DNA of 64,000 bases from Erysipelothrix sp. HDW6C (GCF_011299615.1 NZ_CP049861.1:496001-560000); one strand, 5' to 3'. Shown: positions 18,498 through 28,440, counted from the stretch's first letter. Notes: generated by a model from the sequence alone, not told the origin. Numbers and translations: made by a program.

Positions 18498-19394
18498 ATG
18501 AACAAGAAAAAAACTCAAAAACGATTTCTAATTGGATGCTTAACACCTGCCTTGATTCTGATTGCAATATTTATGGTGTATCCAACCCTCAACATCTTCT
18601 ACATGTCGATGTTTAAATGGGGTGGACTCTCAGAAACAAAGACATTTGTTGGGCTGAACAACTTTATAACTTTGTTTCAGGATACAAAATTCCTACAGTC
18701 TTTCCAAAATTCAATTCTATTGATTGTTGTTGTGACCATCATTACATTTGGATTTGCGGTCGTCTTTGCGAATATTCTTGTCCGCGAGAATGTCAAAGGA
18801 AAGGGATTCTTCCGTGTCATATTTTATATCCCAAATATCTTATCGGTTGCGGTAATATCAGCGATATTTGCCCAAATATATGCTGTCGACACTGGGGGAT
18901 TGTTGAACAATATCATTTCATTGTTTAAACCCGAAACCTATGAGTCTATTCAGTTCCTTGGGGATCCCAAAATCGTGCTCTATGCAATTGCAGGTGCAAT
19001 GATTTGGCAAGCCATTGGTTACTACATGGTTATGTATATGGCAAGTATCAGTAGTATACCCGAGCACCTTTATGAGGCTGCAAAGATCGAAGGGGCATCA
19101 CGGATGACACAGTTCTTCCAGATTACATTGCCACTGATTTGGTCAAATCTGAGAACAACCCTAACATTCTTTGTTATATCTACAATCAATATGAGTTTCT
19201 TATTTGTAAAAGTGCTCACCAGTGGTGGACCTGGGGGTGCGAGTGAGGTCTTCTTAAGTTACCTCTATAAGCAAGCATACGACAATGCATCGTATGGTTA
19301 TGGTATGGCAATTGGTGTCATTATCTTTATCTTCTCGTTCGCGCTTTCAGCAATTGTAAATAAAATTACTGAGCGTGATACGATTCAAATGTAG
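18498..19394 (+). CDS. Sugar ABC transporter permease (first)
   Basis: This is a membrane-spanning importer subunit of 298 residues with about six transmembrane helices. The first is CLTPALILIAIFMVYPTL. The cytoplasmic EAA loop, which docks the ATPase, reads YEAAKIEGASRMTQFFQIT. An in-frame upstream start at 18459 lies inside the hairpin. The ATG at 18498 has GGAGTG at proper spacing and gives the normal MNKKKTQKRF start, so I chose it. It is followed nine bases later by the second permease. It belongs to the MalF/UgpA-like group of carbohydrate permeases. Confidence 0.92.
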   Translation: MNKKKTQKRFLIGCLTPALILIAIFMVYPTLNIFYMSMFKWGGLSETKTFVGLNNFITLFQDTKFLQSFQNSILLIVVVTIITFGFAVVFANILVRENVKGKGFFRVIFYIPNILSVAVISAIFAQIYAVDTGGLLNNIISLFKPETYESIQFLGDPKIVLYAIAGAMIWQAIGYYMVMYMASISSIPEHLYEAAKIEGASRMTQFFQITLPLIWSNLRTTLTFFVISTINMSFLFVKVLTSGGPGGASEVFLSYLYKQAYDNASYGYGMAIGVIIFIFSFALSAIVNKITERDTIQM

Positions 19395-19403
19395 GAGGAA
19401 CCG

Positions 19404-20285
19404 ATGAAAAAACTTGAAAAATTATCCACAGAATCTGTTTATAAGTTATTTATCTATGTCTTCCTCATTACTTTGGGGATTTCGATAATCGTACCGATTG
19501 GTTGGGTATTCTTAGCATCACTAAAACAACCGCAAGAATTCTTTATGAATCCATGGAAATTTCCCGATGCCTTCTATTTTGAAAACTTTATCAAGGCATT
19601 CAACGATGCAAAAATGGGTGATTATTTCATAAACTCGATTGTCGTGACAGGGTTGGGAATTCTTATTTTATTACTTACTGCGCTACCCGCTGCGTACGCA
19701 CTCTCACGATTTGATTTTAAATTGAAGAAGCCGATTAATGGTCTGTTTATGGCAGGTCTGTTTATTAACGTAAACTATATCGTAATTCCCATCTTTTTGA
19801 TGTTGATGCGGATGAATAATGCTGCAAAGGCAGTAGTTGGCGGTGATATCTTTCTAAACAATCGACTGGTACTTGCACTCGTTTACGCTGCAACGGCCTT
19901 ACCTTTTACAATCTATCTCTTAACAGGATACTTTAGAACCTTACCAAAGGCCTATGAAGAGGCAGCCTACATCGATGGTGCTTCTCATTTTCAAACAATG
20001 GTAAAAGTGATGATTCCGATGGCCAAGCCAAGTATTGTCACAGTAATCCTCTTTAACTTCTTATCTTTCTGGAATGAATATATTATTGCATTAACCTTAA
20101 TGCCCGGATCCATGAAGACACTTCCAGTTGGCTTGATAAACTTACAACAGGCGTCTCGTGGTGCTGCGAATCCAGGCCCAATGTATGCTGGCTTGGTTAT
20201 CGTTATGTTACCAACTCTGATTTTATATATATTCGTACAGAAGAAACTTACCCAAGGGATGACCCTTGGTGGACTGAAAGACTAG
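19404..20285 (+). CDS. Sugar ABC transporter permease (second)
   Basis: This is the second importer subunit, 293 residues, MalG/UgpE-like, with about six membrane helices. The EAA loop YEEAAYIDGASHFQTMVKV is clear. The end VQKKLTQGMTLGGLKD is the usual C-terminus of this group (TQGMTxGAxKG). TAGGAGGA overlaps the stop of the first permease and sets the start at 19404. It lies eight bases before the GH112 gene, implying one transcript for uptake and intracellular phosphorolysis. Confidence 0.93.
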   Translation: MKKLEKLSTESVYKLFIYVFLITLGISIIVPIGWVFLASLKQPQEFFMNPWKFPDAFYFENFIKAFNDAKMGDYFINSIVVTGLGILILLLTALPAAYALSRFDFKLKKPINGLFMAGLFINVNYIVIPIFLMLMRMNNAAKAVVGGDIFLNNRLVLALVYAATALPFTIYLLTGYFRTLPKAYEEAAYIDGASHFQTMVKVMIPMAKPSIVTVILFNFLSFWNEYIIALTLMPGSMKTLPVGLINLQQASRGAANPGPMYAGLVIVMLPTLILYIFVQKKLTQGMTLGGLKD

Positions 20286-20293
20286 GTGAAATA

Positions 20294-22486
20294 ATGACAA
20301 AAACAAAAGGTCGGGTGACCCTACCAAGCGAAAATAACTTCCTTGAGGAGACAAAAGACTTGATGAGTCGTTGGGGTGCTGATGCACTGCGTGATAGCGA
20401 TGGAACAAAATTGGATGATGCGATTAAAGACCTTGACGCTAAAATCTATACGACATACTTTGTGGCAAGAGGCGCCAATGAATTCGCATTGCAACATCTC
20501 GACGAAGCACAACAACTATTCCTTTCGAGTGATTATGTTGTAGCGACGGAAACATCATTAACGATTCATTTTTTAGAAGGATTTCTTTTAGAACAAATCA
20601 AACCGGATACGATCCATGATCCAAAAGTATGGTGGCAAGTCTATGATCGCACGACGAATACAGTTGTATCAACAGACCTATGGACGGTCGATAAAAGTTC
20701 AAATACCGTCACAATCCAAAAGACAACACCCTTTCATGAATACAGCGTTAACTTTCTAAGTTATATGATTTGGGACCCAACGCAAATGTACAACCATATT
20801 ACCAATGATTGGGGTGATAAGGACAAGGAAATTCCCTTTGATGTTCGCCAACCGCACTCATATCAGTTTATGCGTGATTCGTTGATAGAATTTCTGGAAA
20901 CAAATCCCAAAACGGATGTTGTACGTTTTACGACATTCTTCTACCATTTCACACTTTTCTTCAATGATAAGCGCAAAGAAAAGTTTGTAGATTGGTTTGG
21001 TTATGGATCCAGTGTATCTCCAGCAGCATTGGATGCTTTTGAAAAAGAGCGCGGTTACCGTTTGGTTGCAGAAGACTTCATCATGGGACGTACCTATAAT
21101 TCAACATTCTGCACACCAACGCAAAAATACCGTGATTACATTGATTTCCAACAACAGTTTGTAGCTCAACAAGCAAAAGAACTCGTAGATATTGTTCACA
21201 GTTATAATCGTGAAGCAGTCATGTTCTTGGGTGATAACTGGATTGGAACAGAACCCTATGGGAAATACTTTGCATCGATTGGTTTGGATGGTGTTGTTGG
21301 TAGTGTTGGAGGTGGCGCGACTTTACGGCTTATCGCCGACATTCCCCATGTTAAATATACAGAGGGACGTTTCTTACCATACTTTTTCCCAGATACATTC
21401 TTTGAAGGAAATGATCAAGCAATCATAGATGAAGCACTGACCAATTGGGTGGGTGCACGTCGCGCACTTCTCAGAAAACCACTGCATCGTATTGGCTATG
21501 GTGGGTATCCAAGTCTTGCTTACAAATTCCCAAAGTTTGTCGATTTGATTGCATCGATTACCGAGGAATTCAGAGAAATACTTGATCACATCGAGAACGC
21601 GAAGCCACTCAGCAAATTTAAAGTTGCAATCCTAAATGATTGGGGTTCCTTACGAACATGGCAAGCATTCATGGTTGCACATGCACTTCACTACAAACAA
21701 ATCTATTCTTATTTAGGAGTTCTGGAAAGTTTAAGCGGTATGGATATGGAAGTTGTATTCCTCAGTTTTGATGATATTCTCGAAGGAATTCCAGAAGACA
21801 TTGATGTAATTATCAACGCAGGTGATGCCAACACGGCTTTCTCTGGAGGCAATCGTTGGGACAATCCAGCGTTGTTAACGACAATCCGAAAATGGGTCCA
21901 TGATGGGCATGGGTTGATTGGTATTGGAGAACCCAGTGCCTACGAAAAAGGCGGTCGCTATTTCCAACTTGCGGATATACTTGGTGTCGAACGTGAGCGC
22001 GGGTTTACGCTTTCCACAGATAAATATTTTGAAACGCCATTGGATGCGCACTTTATTACTGAAGACCTGCAAGGATGTATGAATTTCGGTGAACAAATCA
22101 ATAACATTTACGCTACACATGCGCAAACTGAAATTGCCCATATGGAAAACGAAAATGTGGTTGTGAGTTCACATCAGTACGGTAAAGGACGCGGTGTATA
22201 TCTGATGGGGTTGCCATACAGTTTCGACAATACCCGTATCTTACTCCGCAGTATTTATTATGCATCAGGAAAAGAGAACAGCCTGAAACGCTACTTTGTT
22301 AGCAACCCAAAATGTGAAATTAATGTTTACCCAAGCAGTGGTAAGGTAGTGATTGTAAACAATACTGCTGAGGTTCAGACAACTGATGTTTATGATGGCA
22401 GTGGAACGCTACAAACGTTGACATTACAAGGTTCGGAAATTAAGTGGGGTGATTTGAATGAAGAAACCATTACTTATAATTCTTAA
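20294..22486 (+). CDS. lnpA: GH112 1,3-beta-galactosyl-N-acetylhexosamine phosphorylase
   Basis: This cytoplasmic enzyme cleaves Gal-beta-1,3-GalNAc (galacto-N-biose) or Gal-beta-1,3-GlcNAc with phosphate to Gal-1-phosphate and the free N-acetylhexosamine (EC 2.4.1.211). Family marks include GRVTLPSE at the N-terminus, YFVARGANEFALQHL and SYMIWDPTQMYNH. The likely general acid is Asp314 in LGDNWIGTEPYG, matching Asp313 of the Bifidobacterium enzyme. The length, 730 residues, is typical. There is no signal peptide. The RBS is modest (AGGTGA) and translation may be coupled to the permease. The sequence does not settle the GalNAc versus GlcNAc preference; the GH101 neighbour favours galacto-N-biose. 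A rhamnose-specific GH112 is the main alternative. Confidence 0.93.
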   Translation: MTKTKGRVTLPSENNFLEETKDLMSRWGADALRDSDGTKLDDAIKDLDAKIYTTYFVARGANEFALQHLDEAQQLFLSSDYVVATETSLTIHFLEGFLLEQIKPDTIHDPKVWWQVYDRTTNTVVSTDLWTVDKSSNTVTIQKTTPFHEYSVNFLSYMIWDPTQMYNHITNDWGDKDKEIPFDVRQPHSYQFMRDSLIEFLETNPKTDVVRFTTFFYHFTLFFNDKRKEKFVDWFGYGSSVSPAALDAFEKERGYRLVAEDFIMGRTYNSTFCTPTQKYRDYIDFQQQFVAQQAKELVDIVHSYNREAVMFLGDNWIGTEPYGKYFASIGLDGVVGSVGGGATLRLIADIPHVKYTEGRFLPYFFPDTFFEGNDQAIIDEALTNWVGARRALLRKPLHRIGYGGYPSLAYKFPKFVDLIASITEEFREILDHIENAKPLSKFKVAILNDWGSLRTWQAFMVAHALHYKQIYSYLGVLESLSGMDMEVVFLSFDDILEGIPEDIDVIINAGDANTAFSGGNRWDNPALLTTIRKWVHDGHGLIGIGEPSAYEKGGRYFQLADILGVERERGFTLSTDKYFETPLDAHFITEDLQGCMNFGEQINNIYATHAQTEIAHMENENVVVSSHQYGKGRGVYLMGLPYSFDNTRILLRSIYYASGKENSLKRYFVSNPKCEINVYPSSGKVVIVNNTAEVQTTDVYDGSGTLQTLTLQGSEIKWGDLNEETITYNS

Positions 22487-22625
22487 GCTCATCGCATTTG
22501 TTGTGGGTGTAGCACTCATTACAATCAATCAACGAACGATTGGTATGATGAACTTACTCTGGATGGTCGTAGGACTGGGTATTTTACTCTTTCTTATGTA
22601 CGACTACAATCGAAAATTTCGCTAA
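22458..22625 (+). CDS. Small two-helix membrane protein overlapping the GH112 gene (55 aa)
   Basis: The frame begins at the ATG at 22458, 29 bases before the end of the GH112 gene, with GGGGTGA correctly spaced upstream. It encodes MKKPLLIILKLIAFVVGVAL, a polar turn with NQRT, a second hydrophobic segment WMVVGLGILLFLMY and a basic end. Two transmembrane helices are therefore predicted. The overlap implies translational coupling, and a strong terminator begins at its stop codon, both signs of a real gene. I recall short proteins of this kind next to GH112 genes in other Firmicutes (possibly DUF6903), but I cannot verify that here. A role with the transporter is conceivable; the function is unknown. 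Confidence 0.75.
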   Translation: MKKPLLIILKLIAFVVGVALITINQRTIGMMNLLWMVVGLGILLFLMYDYNRKFR

Positions 22626-22653
22626 CCTCTTGAGAAATCAAGAGGTTTTTCTT
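22624..22653 (+). terminator. Intrinsic terminator of the transporter-GH112 operon
   Basis: AACCTCTTGA (22624-22633) pairs with TCAAGAGGTT (22638-22647) around a GAAA loop, followed by TTTCTTTTT. It ends the operon that starts at 17118 and separates it from the GH101 gene. Confidence 0.92.
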
Positions 22654-22703
22654 TTTGCGAAAGTTTGATAAAAACAAGAATACAACAATAGACAACAAAA
22701 TGC

Positions 22704-22736
22704 TTAAAGCGCTTTCATAGTGAAGCGTGCTATGCT
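22704..22736 (+). promoter_or_regulatory. GH101 promoter with AAGCGCTT operator (site 3)
   Basis: TTAAAGCGCTTTCA (22704-22717) is the best of the three palindromes, matching 13 of 14 positions of the cre-like consensus TGWAANCGNTNWCA. An extended -10 element TGCTATGCT follows at 22728-22736, so the operator overlaps the -35 position, where a bound protein would block polymerase. The GH101 ATG is at 22791. Confidence 0.6.
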
Positions 22737-22790
22737 TGAATTAGTTCAATATTGTTGATTAAATTCAGCAATGAGCCAAGGAGGAAGGCA

Positions 22791-25700
22791 ATGAGAAAAC
22801 GTATTTTCGCATACTTATTCTCTGTCGTCATGATGATATCATTGGTGGTTACCAATCCCACACGATTGATAGCAGATGGTGCAGAGTGGTACTCAGTTTC
22901 CAAGAGTGAGGGGACGGTCACTGAGGCAATTGATGAGGGCATTCGTTATTATGACTTATCATCAACAACAAAGAATGGCAATAACGACAATGCAGCAATT
23001 TTTGCGCGAACAACAGAGTGGGTTATGAATGGCAAAGAGGGCAATACAATCTTTGAATTTATGCCACAATCAGGTAAGAATCGTTTTGCTGTATTCCTAT
23101 ATTACACAGATGAGGCTAACTATTTGTCTGTCGGCTATGATATTGGCGGATGGTTCTGGGAGTATAAAATAGATGGCGTTGGTGACTATATGAAAACCAC
23201 GCGTATTCCAGCACCGGCAGTTAACAGTAAGAATACGCTTGAAATATCATTGAAGGACAACAAACTCCTCGCATGGAATACAAGTGATGCGGGAGAGCGG
23301 GATATGCTTTTTGATAAAATGGTTGATGTCGATGTTATCGATCAACTCTCAGAAAAATCACAAAGCATTAATATTAAACTTGGGACCTATGGTTCGGAGT
23401 TATCTTCAGTCCGTATTAAGGCTGTGGACCAAGAAAACATTATCATTCCTGATCCAGGGTTTGAAAGACCGGTGTTGGATATTTACGATCCTTATGATTT
23501 AGTAGTCGATTTTGAAGCACTTACGGATCAAGAACTCAAAGATATGTTTACAGTTCAAACTGGTGACATCGAAACCAGCATTGTTGATATCGATGGAAAC
23601 AAACAGATGAAAATCGATTTCAAGTCAACAGGTCGTCAACTCTTAAGTTTCCGTGAGACACCACTTCTTGAGAATTTCGAGATGAGTTTTGATATGAAAT
23701 TTGATGCAGTCATGAAACGATTCGGCCCGATGTTTAGGAATGAGGATGCAACATCATTTGCATATGCAGCTGTCGGTGATGCAATGAATCAGTACTTTAC
23801 GGAGCATTATGGTGTGAACAGCAGTTATTCATCAACCACAACAGCTACACAACTTGAGCCAGAGGAAACGTATCGATGGAAAGTTCGGGTTGAAGGAAAA
23901 GTTATCTCGCTTTTCATCGATGACATTAAAATTCTTGAAAACGAGATGACCAATATGCAAACCGGATTGGGAGCCTTTGGATTTGTAAAGGATCGTGGAG
24001 TTGCTACAGTCTATCTCGACAACATCCATGTGACAAAACTGGTCCCTGAACGTCCAGAAGATCCAAACAACGAAGGTGTCATTACAAACACGCTCCAAAC
24101 TGGATCGATGACAGTAGAAATTGATGAAGGCTTTCCGCGAATCTTAAGTTATACGATGACATCAGGCGATATTATGATGGGTCAACCTACAAAGATTGAC
24201 ACGATTCGTATCAACGATGTCGATATTGTGCCAACCGTGTCATTCACGCGCGTAAGTGATACGCAGGCAGACTATATCTTAGATGTCGTTGATGCATCGG
24301 CTTCAATAAATGCAACACTTAAAGCAGTGCTCACTGTGAAGGACCATACCGTGAGATTTACAATTACGGAAATCGTCAATCATAATGAGGATCAAACAAG
24401 TAATGCACAAATTATTCGTACAATCGAAATACCAAATCACAGTTTGGTATCGGTTCAATCCGATCAAGCCAATGCAAATATCGTGGGTACAGTCATGTCG
24501 ACAAACACAACAGTTAATGGTGATACATTAACGTATGTTGATGCGTCAACACGAAACTTTGCGGCAAATTACATGTACGGAATCGTATCCAATGATACAC
24601 TTTCCGCAAGTATTTACTCAAATACGCAATACTCAGCTGGAGGTGGAAATCGCGATTTTACACGAATCAATGCACGTGCAAAAGAGTTTAAAGAAAGCGT
24701 CTCCGTTGGCCTATCCAGTACACCTTGGATCTATCATCGTGATGTCATGTATGGTGATGATACCTTGGAACTTCCCGAAGTAAAAGTGGTAATTACCGGT
24801 GATGCAAATAATGATAATGTGGTGGATTGGCAGGATGGCGCAATTGCCTATCGAAACATCATGTACTCACCAATTGGAGCCGAAAATGTGAAGGATTTAG
24901 TGGCATATCGTATTGCCATGAACTTCGGTTCGCATGCTCAAAATCCATTCTTGATGACGTTGGATGGAATCAAGAAGATCAATCTTCATACAGATGGACT
25001 GGGCCAGTCAATTCTTCTTAAAGGGTACGGAAGTGAAGGTCATGACTCAGGTCACTTAGATTATGCAAATATTGGTGAGCGAATGGGGGGATTGGAGGAG
25101 TTTCGTCAACTTCTTGACGCATCAAAAGCGTACGGTGCTGAGATTGGCATTCATATTAATGCCTCAGAAACCTATCCGGAATCCAAGTACTTTGGTGAAA
25201 ATATTCTAAGGAAGAATGCAGATGGTTCCTATAACTATGGATGGAACTGGATTGATCAAGGAATCAATATCGACGCTTCCTATGACTTAGCCAATGGACG
25301 ACGCTTGCGATTTGAGGAACTTAAAGAAGCCGTTGGCGATCGACTTGATTGGATTTATGTTGATGTCTGGGGTAATGGTCAATCGGGCGACAATAATGCC
25401 TGGGCCAGCCACCAGCTCGCAAAAGAAATTCACGACCAAGGATGGCGTTTGGGTGGTGAATGGGGCTATGCATTTGAACCCGATTCAACGTTCCAACACT
25501 GGGCAGCAGATTTAACCTACGGTGGCTATTCACTTAAGGGAGTCAACTCCAATGTGAGCCGATTTATCTACAACCAGCAACGTGATTCATGGGTTGGAAA
25601 CTATCCATCATATTCTGGGGCAGCAGACTACCCGTTGTTGGGTGGCTATGATATGAAGGACTTCGAAGGATGGCAAGGGCGTAACAATTACGATGGTTAT

Positions 25701-28439
25701 ATTGAGAATCTCTTTAAAACCAATGTGCCGACTAAGTTTCTTCAACACTATGAAGTAAATCGTTGGGTAAATGGTGATGCAGTTTCAATGACGAATCCTG
25801 ATGGAAAACCAATCTCATGGGTTCCTGAAATGGAGATTAGCCTTGTTAATGAACAAGGAGACCGTGTCGTTGTAACGCGTAAGTCGAATGACTACGCAAA
25901 TGATATTGCAAATTATCGTTCACGTACAATGACATTAAATGGTCGCTTAGTCCTTGATGGAGAAACTTACTTATTACCATGGAATTGGGATGAGAATGGA
26001 AATCCTCTAACAGGAAATGATGAAAAACTCTACCACTTTAATACTCAAGGTGGAACTTCAACATGGGCAATTCCAAGTGATTGGAATGTAAGTGATGTCG
26101 TTGTCTACAAGCTCACTGAAACCGGTAAAGAATACATTGATACAGTTTCTGTAATTGATGGTGCAATTACACTCGATGCAACTGCAAGTACTCCATATTC
26201 AATCTATAAAGGCGAACAGGCACAAGAAACAGTAACGTATGGTGAGGGAGCACATATTGTTGATCCAGGTTTTAATACACAAAATCTTGATGTATGGAGT
26301 GTAACAGGGGATGGTGCAAGTGTTGTTAAATCACAAGCATCAAACGACATGTTAGCAATCACTGGTAATACTACGGAAACGCGTGTGTCTCAAGTACTTA
26401 CCGATTTAACCCCTGGGCAAAATTATGTTGCCTATGTTGGGGTTGATAATCGCAGTGATGTCAAAGCAAGTATCTCAGTAAGTTTTGGCGATACTGTTGT
26501 TGAAAACTACACCTTGAGATCAATTGCTAAGAACTACGTCAAAGCGTATGCACACAATACGAATTCTTCAACTGTTAACGGCAACAGTTATTTCCAAAAT
26601 ATGTTTGTATACTTTACTGCGCCAGATAGTGGTGAAGTTACACTGACCCTTGCGCGCGATGCAAGTGATCAAGCAACCTACTTTGATGACGTCCGCATAA
26701 CAGAGAATGAAGGTAATACGCATATAAATAACACAACCTTCTTCCAAGACTTTGAAAACAGTGCACAAGGAATTTACCCATTTGTAGTCGGTAATATTGA
26801 AGGTGTTGAGGATAATCGAACCCACTTGTCGGAATTGCATGCACCGTTTACGCAACGGGGTTGGAATCAAAAACAAATCAGCGATGTCATTGATGGCAAA
26901 TGGTCCCTTAAGACGAATGGTCTTACCCAACGAAACCGCTTGGTTTACCAAACGATTCCTCAAAATATTCGCTTTGAACCAAACCAAAAATACAAAATCA
27001 CATTCGATTATGAAGCAGGGTCTGAAGGGACTTACGCTTTAATTGTAGGTGATGGTGAGATGGGACAAGGTGAAGTAAAAACACCACTCAACGCAACCCT
27101 CTTTGATGAGGGTGCCAAGACCTATGAATTTGAAATCGTTGCATCACCGACAGGTCAGACATGGTTTGGTATTTTCTCAACATCAACGGCGCCGAATCTT
27201 CAAGGTTCCGCAGATAAGGAAGCAAACTTTAGAAGTTACAAAGATATTATGCTCGATAATGTACGAGTTGAACGTATTGAATCTGTTGATACGGTTGAAT
27301 TAAAAGACAATGTGACAAACGTTATACTTAGCGGAAGCGCAGACTTACTTAAGACAACCGATACGTTCAGTGCTCCATTTGATGAGACATTGAAAGCGAC
27401 ACTTGAAACAAATCATGAAGGCATGGATGTTGATGTATTTACGCTTAATGTACAACGTGAAGATCAAGCACTGACATTACCAGAGGGACGCAGTGTTGAA
27501 GTCATGGTACCTGTTAGGACAACCCTCAGAAGTCTGGAAACTGTCAATGGGGTTTACCAACAAACGGAAAATGGGGATCTTGTGCCCCTAACGTTTACAG
27601 TAGATGCGGGAATGATGCGTGCTCCTATCTCATCATTTGCACCGATTGTTGTAAACTATGGTATCGACACTGTCGATAAAACAGCTCTAAATGATGCCAT
27701 TCAAATCTTCACTACTTTAAATGAATCTGATTATACTGTGGAATCCTGGGCAAGTATGACTTCGGTCTATGATCAAGCAGTCGTTCTGTTTAATGCTACA
27801 AGTGCAAATCAAAACGATGTGAATGCCATGACCCAGTCCTTAAATGACGCATATGATTCACTTGTTCCGGTAACTGTTGTGGATAAGACACAACTACAAG
27901 AACTCGTCAATGCGTATGATACCTACGATTCGAGCGCATATACAGACGAGAGCTGGGCATTGTTAACTGCAGCATATCACGATAGTGTACTCTTGCTTAC
28001 AGCGCCATCAGCAACACAAACGCAAGTAGATGCAATGGTATTGCGCCTCAGGGCAGCATTTGATGCTTTGGTCGAATCTGAGCCATCAACGGTGGACAAG
28101 TCAGTGCTCGCAGCACTCATTGTAAAAATTGACAGTTATGATGAGAAAGCTTATACACCAGAGTCGTGGGCGGCGCTACAATCAATCTATGCGGAGGCGC
28201 GCATTATTCTAAATGATACAAATGCAAGTCAAGAATCCGTGGATGCAATGGTAATAAAACTGCAGCAAGCCCATGATGGTTTGAAGCGGATTAGCATTGT
28301 AAATCCAGTCGTTCCCGATAAAACGCTACCAACTACCGGGGTTCGTAATCAAAATACGATGGTACTTCTTGGTATCTTTGCGATTATTGCAGGTAGCATG
28401 TTATGGTATGGAATGAGACGTTACAAGAAAGAAGACTAA
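22791..28439 (+). CDS. GH101 endo-alpha-N-acetylgalactosaminidase, wall-anchored (LPTTG)
   Basis: This secreted enzyme releases the core-1 disaccharide Gal-beta-1,3-GalNAc from Ser/Thr of mucin-type glycoproteins. It has a signal peptide (about 1-32), concanavalin-like beta-sandwich regions (about 50-430), a mutarotase-like sandwich, then a TIM-barrel catalytic region. Asp858 in WIYVDVWGNG is the likely nucleophile and Glu890 in GGEWGYAFEP the acid/base. Their 32-residue spacing equals that of Asp764 and Glu796 in the pneumococcal enzyme. Galactose-binding-like regions follow, then three FIVAR-like helical repeats (about 1628-1820), each starting VDK, and a sorting signal LPTTG (1846-1850) with a hydrophobic end and RRYKKED. 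GGAGGAAGG fixes the ATG at 22791; the frame is open upstream to a TTG at 22752. Total 1882 residues. It supplies substrate to the preceding operon. Confidence 0.95.
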   Translation: MRKRIFAYLFSVVMMISLVVTNPTRLIADGAEWYSVSKSEGTVTEAIDEGIRYYDLSSTTKNGNNDNAAIFARTTEWVMNGKEGNTIFEFMPQSGKNRFAVFLYYTDEANYLSVGYDIGGWFWEYKIDGVGDYMKTTRIPAPAVNSKNTLEISLKDNKLLAWNTSDAGERDMLFDKMVDVDVIDQLSEKSQSINIKLGTYGSELSSVRIKAVDQENIIIPDPGFERPVLDIYDPYDLVVDFEALTDQELKDMFTVQTGDIETSIVDIDGNKQMKIDFKSTGRQLLSFRETPLLENFEMSFDMKFDAVMKRFGPMFRNEDATSFAYAAVGDAMNQYFTEHYGVNSSYSSTTTATQLEPEETYRWKVRVEGKVISLFIDDIKILENEMTNMQTGLGAFGFVKDRGVATVYLDNIHVTKLVPERPEDPNNEGVITNTLQTGSMTVEIDEGFPRILSYTMTSGDIMMGQPTKIDTIRINDVDIVPTVSFTRVSDTQADYILDVVDASASINATLKAVLTVKDHTVRFTITEIVNHNEDQTSNAQIIRTIEIPNHSLVSVQSDQANANIVGTVMSTNTTVNGDTLTYVDASTRNFAANYMYGIVSNDTLSASIYSNTQYSAGGGNRDFTRINARAKEFKESVSVGLSSTPWIYHRDVMYGDDTLELPEVKVVITGDANNDNVVDWQDGAIAYRNIMYSPIGAENVKDLVAYRIAMNFGSHAQNPFLMTLDGIKKINLHTDGLGQSILLKGYGSEGHDSGHLDYANIGERMGGLEEFRQLLDASKAYGAEIGIHINASETYPESKYFGENILRKNADGSYNYGWNWIDQGINIDASYDLANGRRLRFEELKEAVGDRLDWIYVDVWGNGQSGDNNAWASHQLAKEIHDQGWRLGGEWGYAFEPDSTFQHWAADLTYGGYSLKGVNSNVSRFIYNQQRDSWVGNYPSYSGAADYPLLGGYDMKDFEGWQGRNNYDGYIENLFKTNVPTKFLQHYEVNRWVNGDAVSMTNPDGKPISWVPEMEISLVNEQGDRVVVTRKSNDYANDIANYRSRTMTLNGRLVLDGETYLLPWNWDENGNPLTGNDEKLYHFNTQGGTSTWAIPSDWNVSDVVVYKLTETGKEYIDTVSVIDGAITLDATASTPYSIYKGEQAQETVTYGEGAHIVDPGFNTQNLDVWSVTGDGASVVKSQASNDMLAITGNTTETRVSQVLTDLTPGQNYVAYVGVDNRSDVKASISVSFGDTVVENYTLRSIAKNYVKAYAHNTNSSTVNGNSYFQNMFVYFTAPDSGEVTLTLARDASDQATYFDDVRITENEGNTHINNTTFFQDFENSAQGIYPFVVGNIEGVEDNRTHLSELHAPFTQRGWNQKQISDVIDGKWSLKTNGLTQRNRLVYQTIPQNIRFEPNQKYKITFDYEAGSEGTYALIVGDGEMGQGEVKTPLNATLFDEGAKTYEFEIVASPTGQTWFGIFSTSTAPNLQGSADKEANFRSYKDIMLDNVRVERIESVDTVELKDNVTNVILSGSADLLKTTDTFSAPFDETLKATLETNHEGMDVDVFTLNVQREDQALTLPEGRSVEVMVPVRTTLRSLETVNGVYQQTENGDLVPLTFTVDAGMMRAPISSFAPIVVNYGIDTVDKTALNDAIQIFTTLNESDYTVESWASMTSVYDQAVVLFNATSANQNDVNAMTQSLNDAYDSLVPVTVVDKTQLQELVNAYDTYDSSAYTDESWALLTAAYHDSVLLLTAPSATQTQVDAMVLRLRAAFDALVESEPSTVDKSVLAALIVKIDSYDEKAYTPESWAALQSIYAEARIILNDTNASQESVDAMVIKLQQAHDGLKRISIVNPVVPDKTLPTTGVRNQNTMVLLGIFAIIAGSMLWYGMRRYKKED

Positions 28440-28440
28440 A

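Noticed and set aside
22752-22790. TTG-initiated extension of the GH101 protein
   Set aside because: The ATG at 22791 has a strong RBS and begins a proper signal peptide; the extension would put 13 charged residues in front of it.
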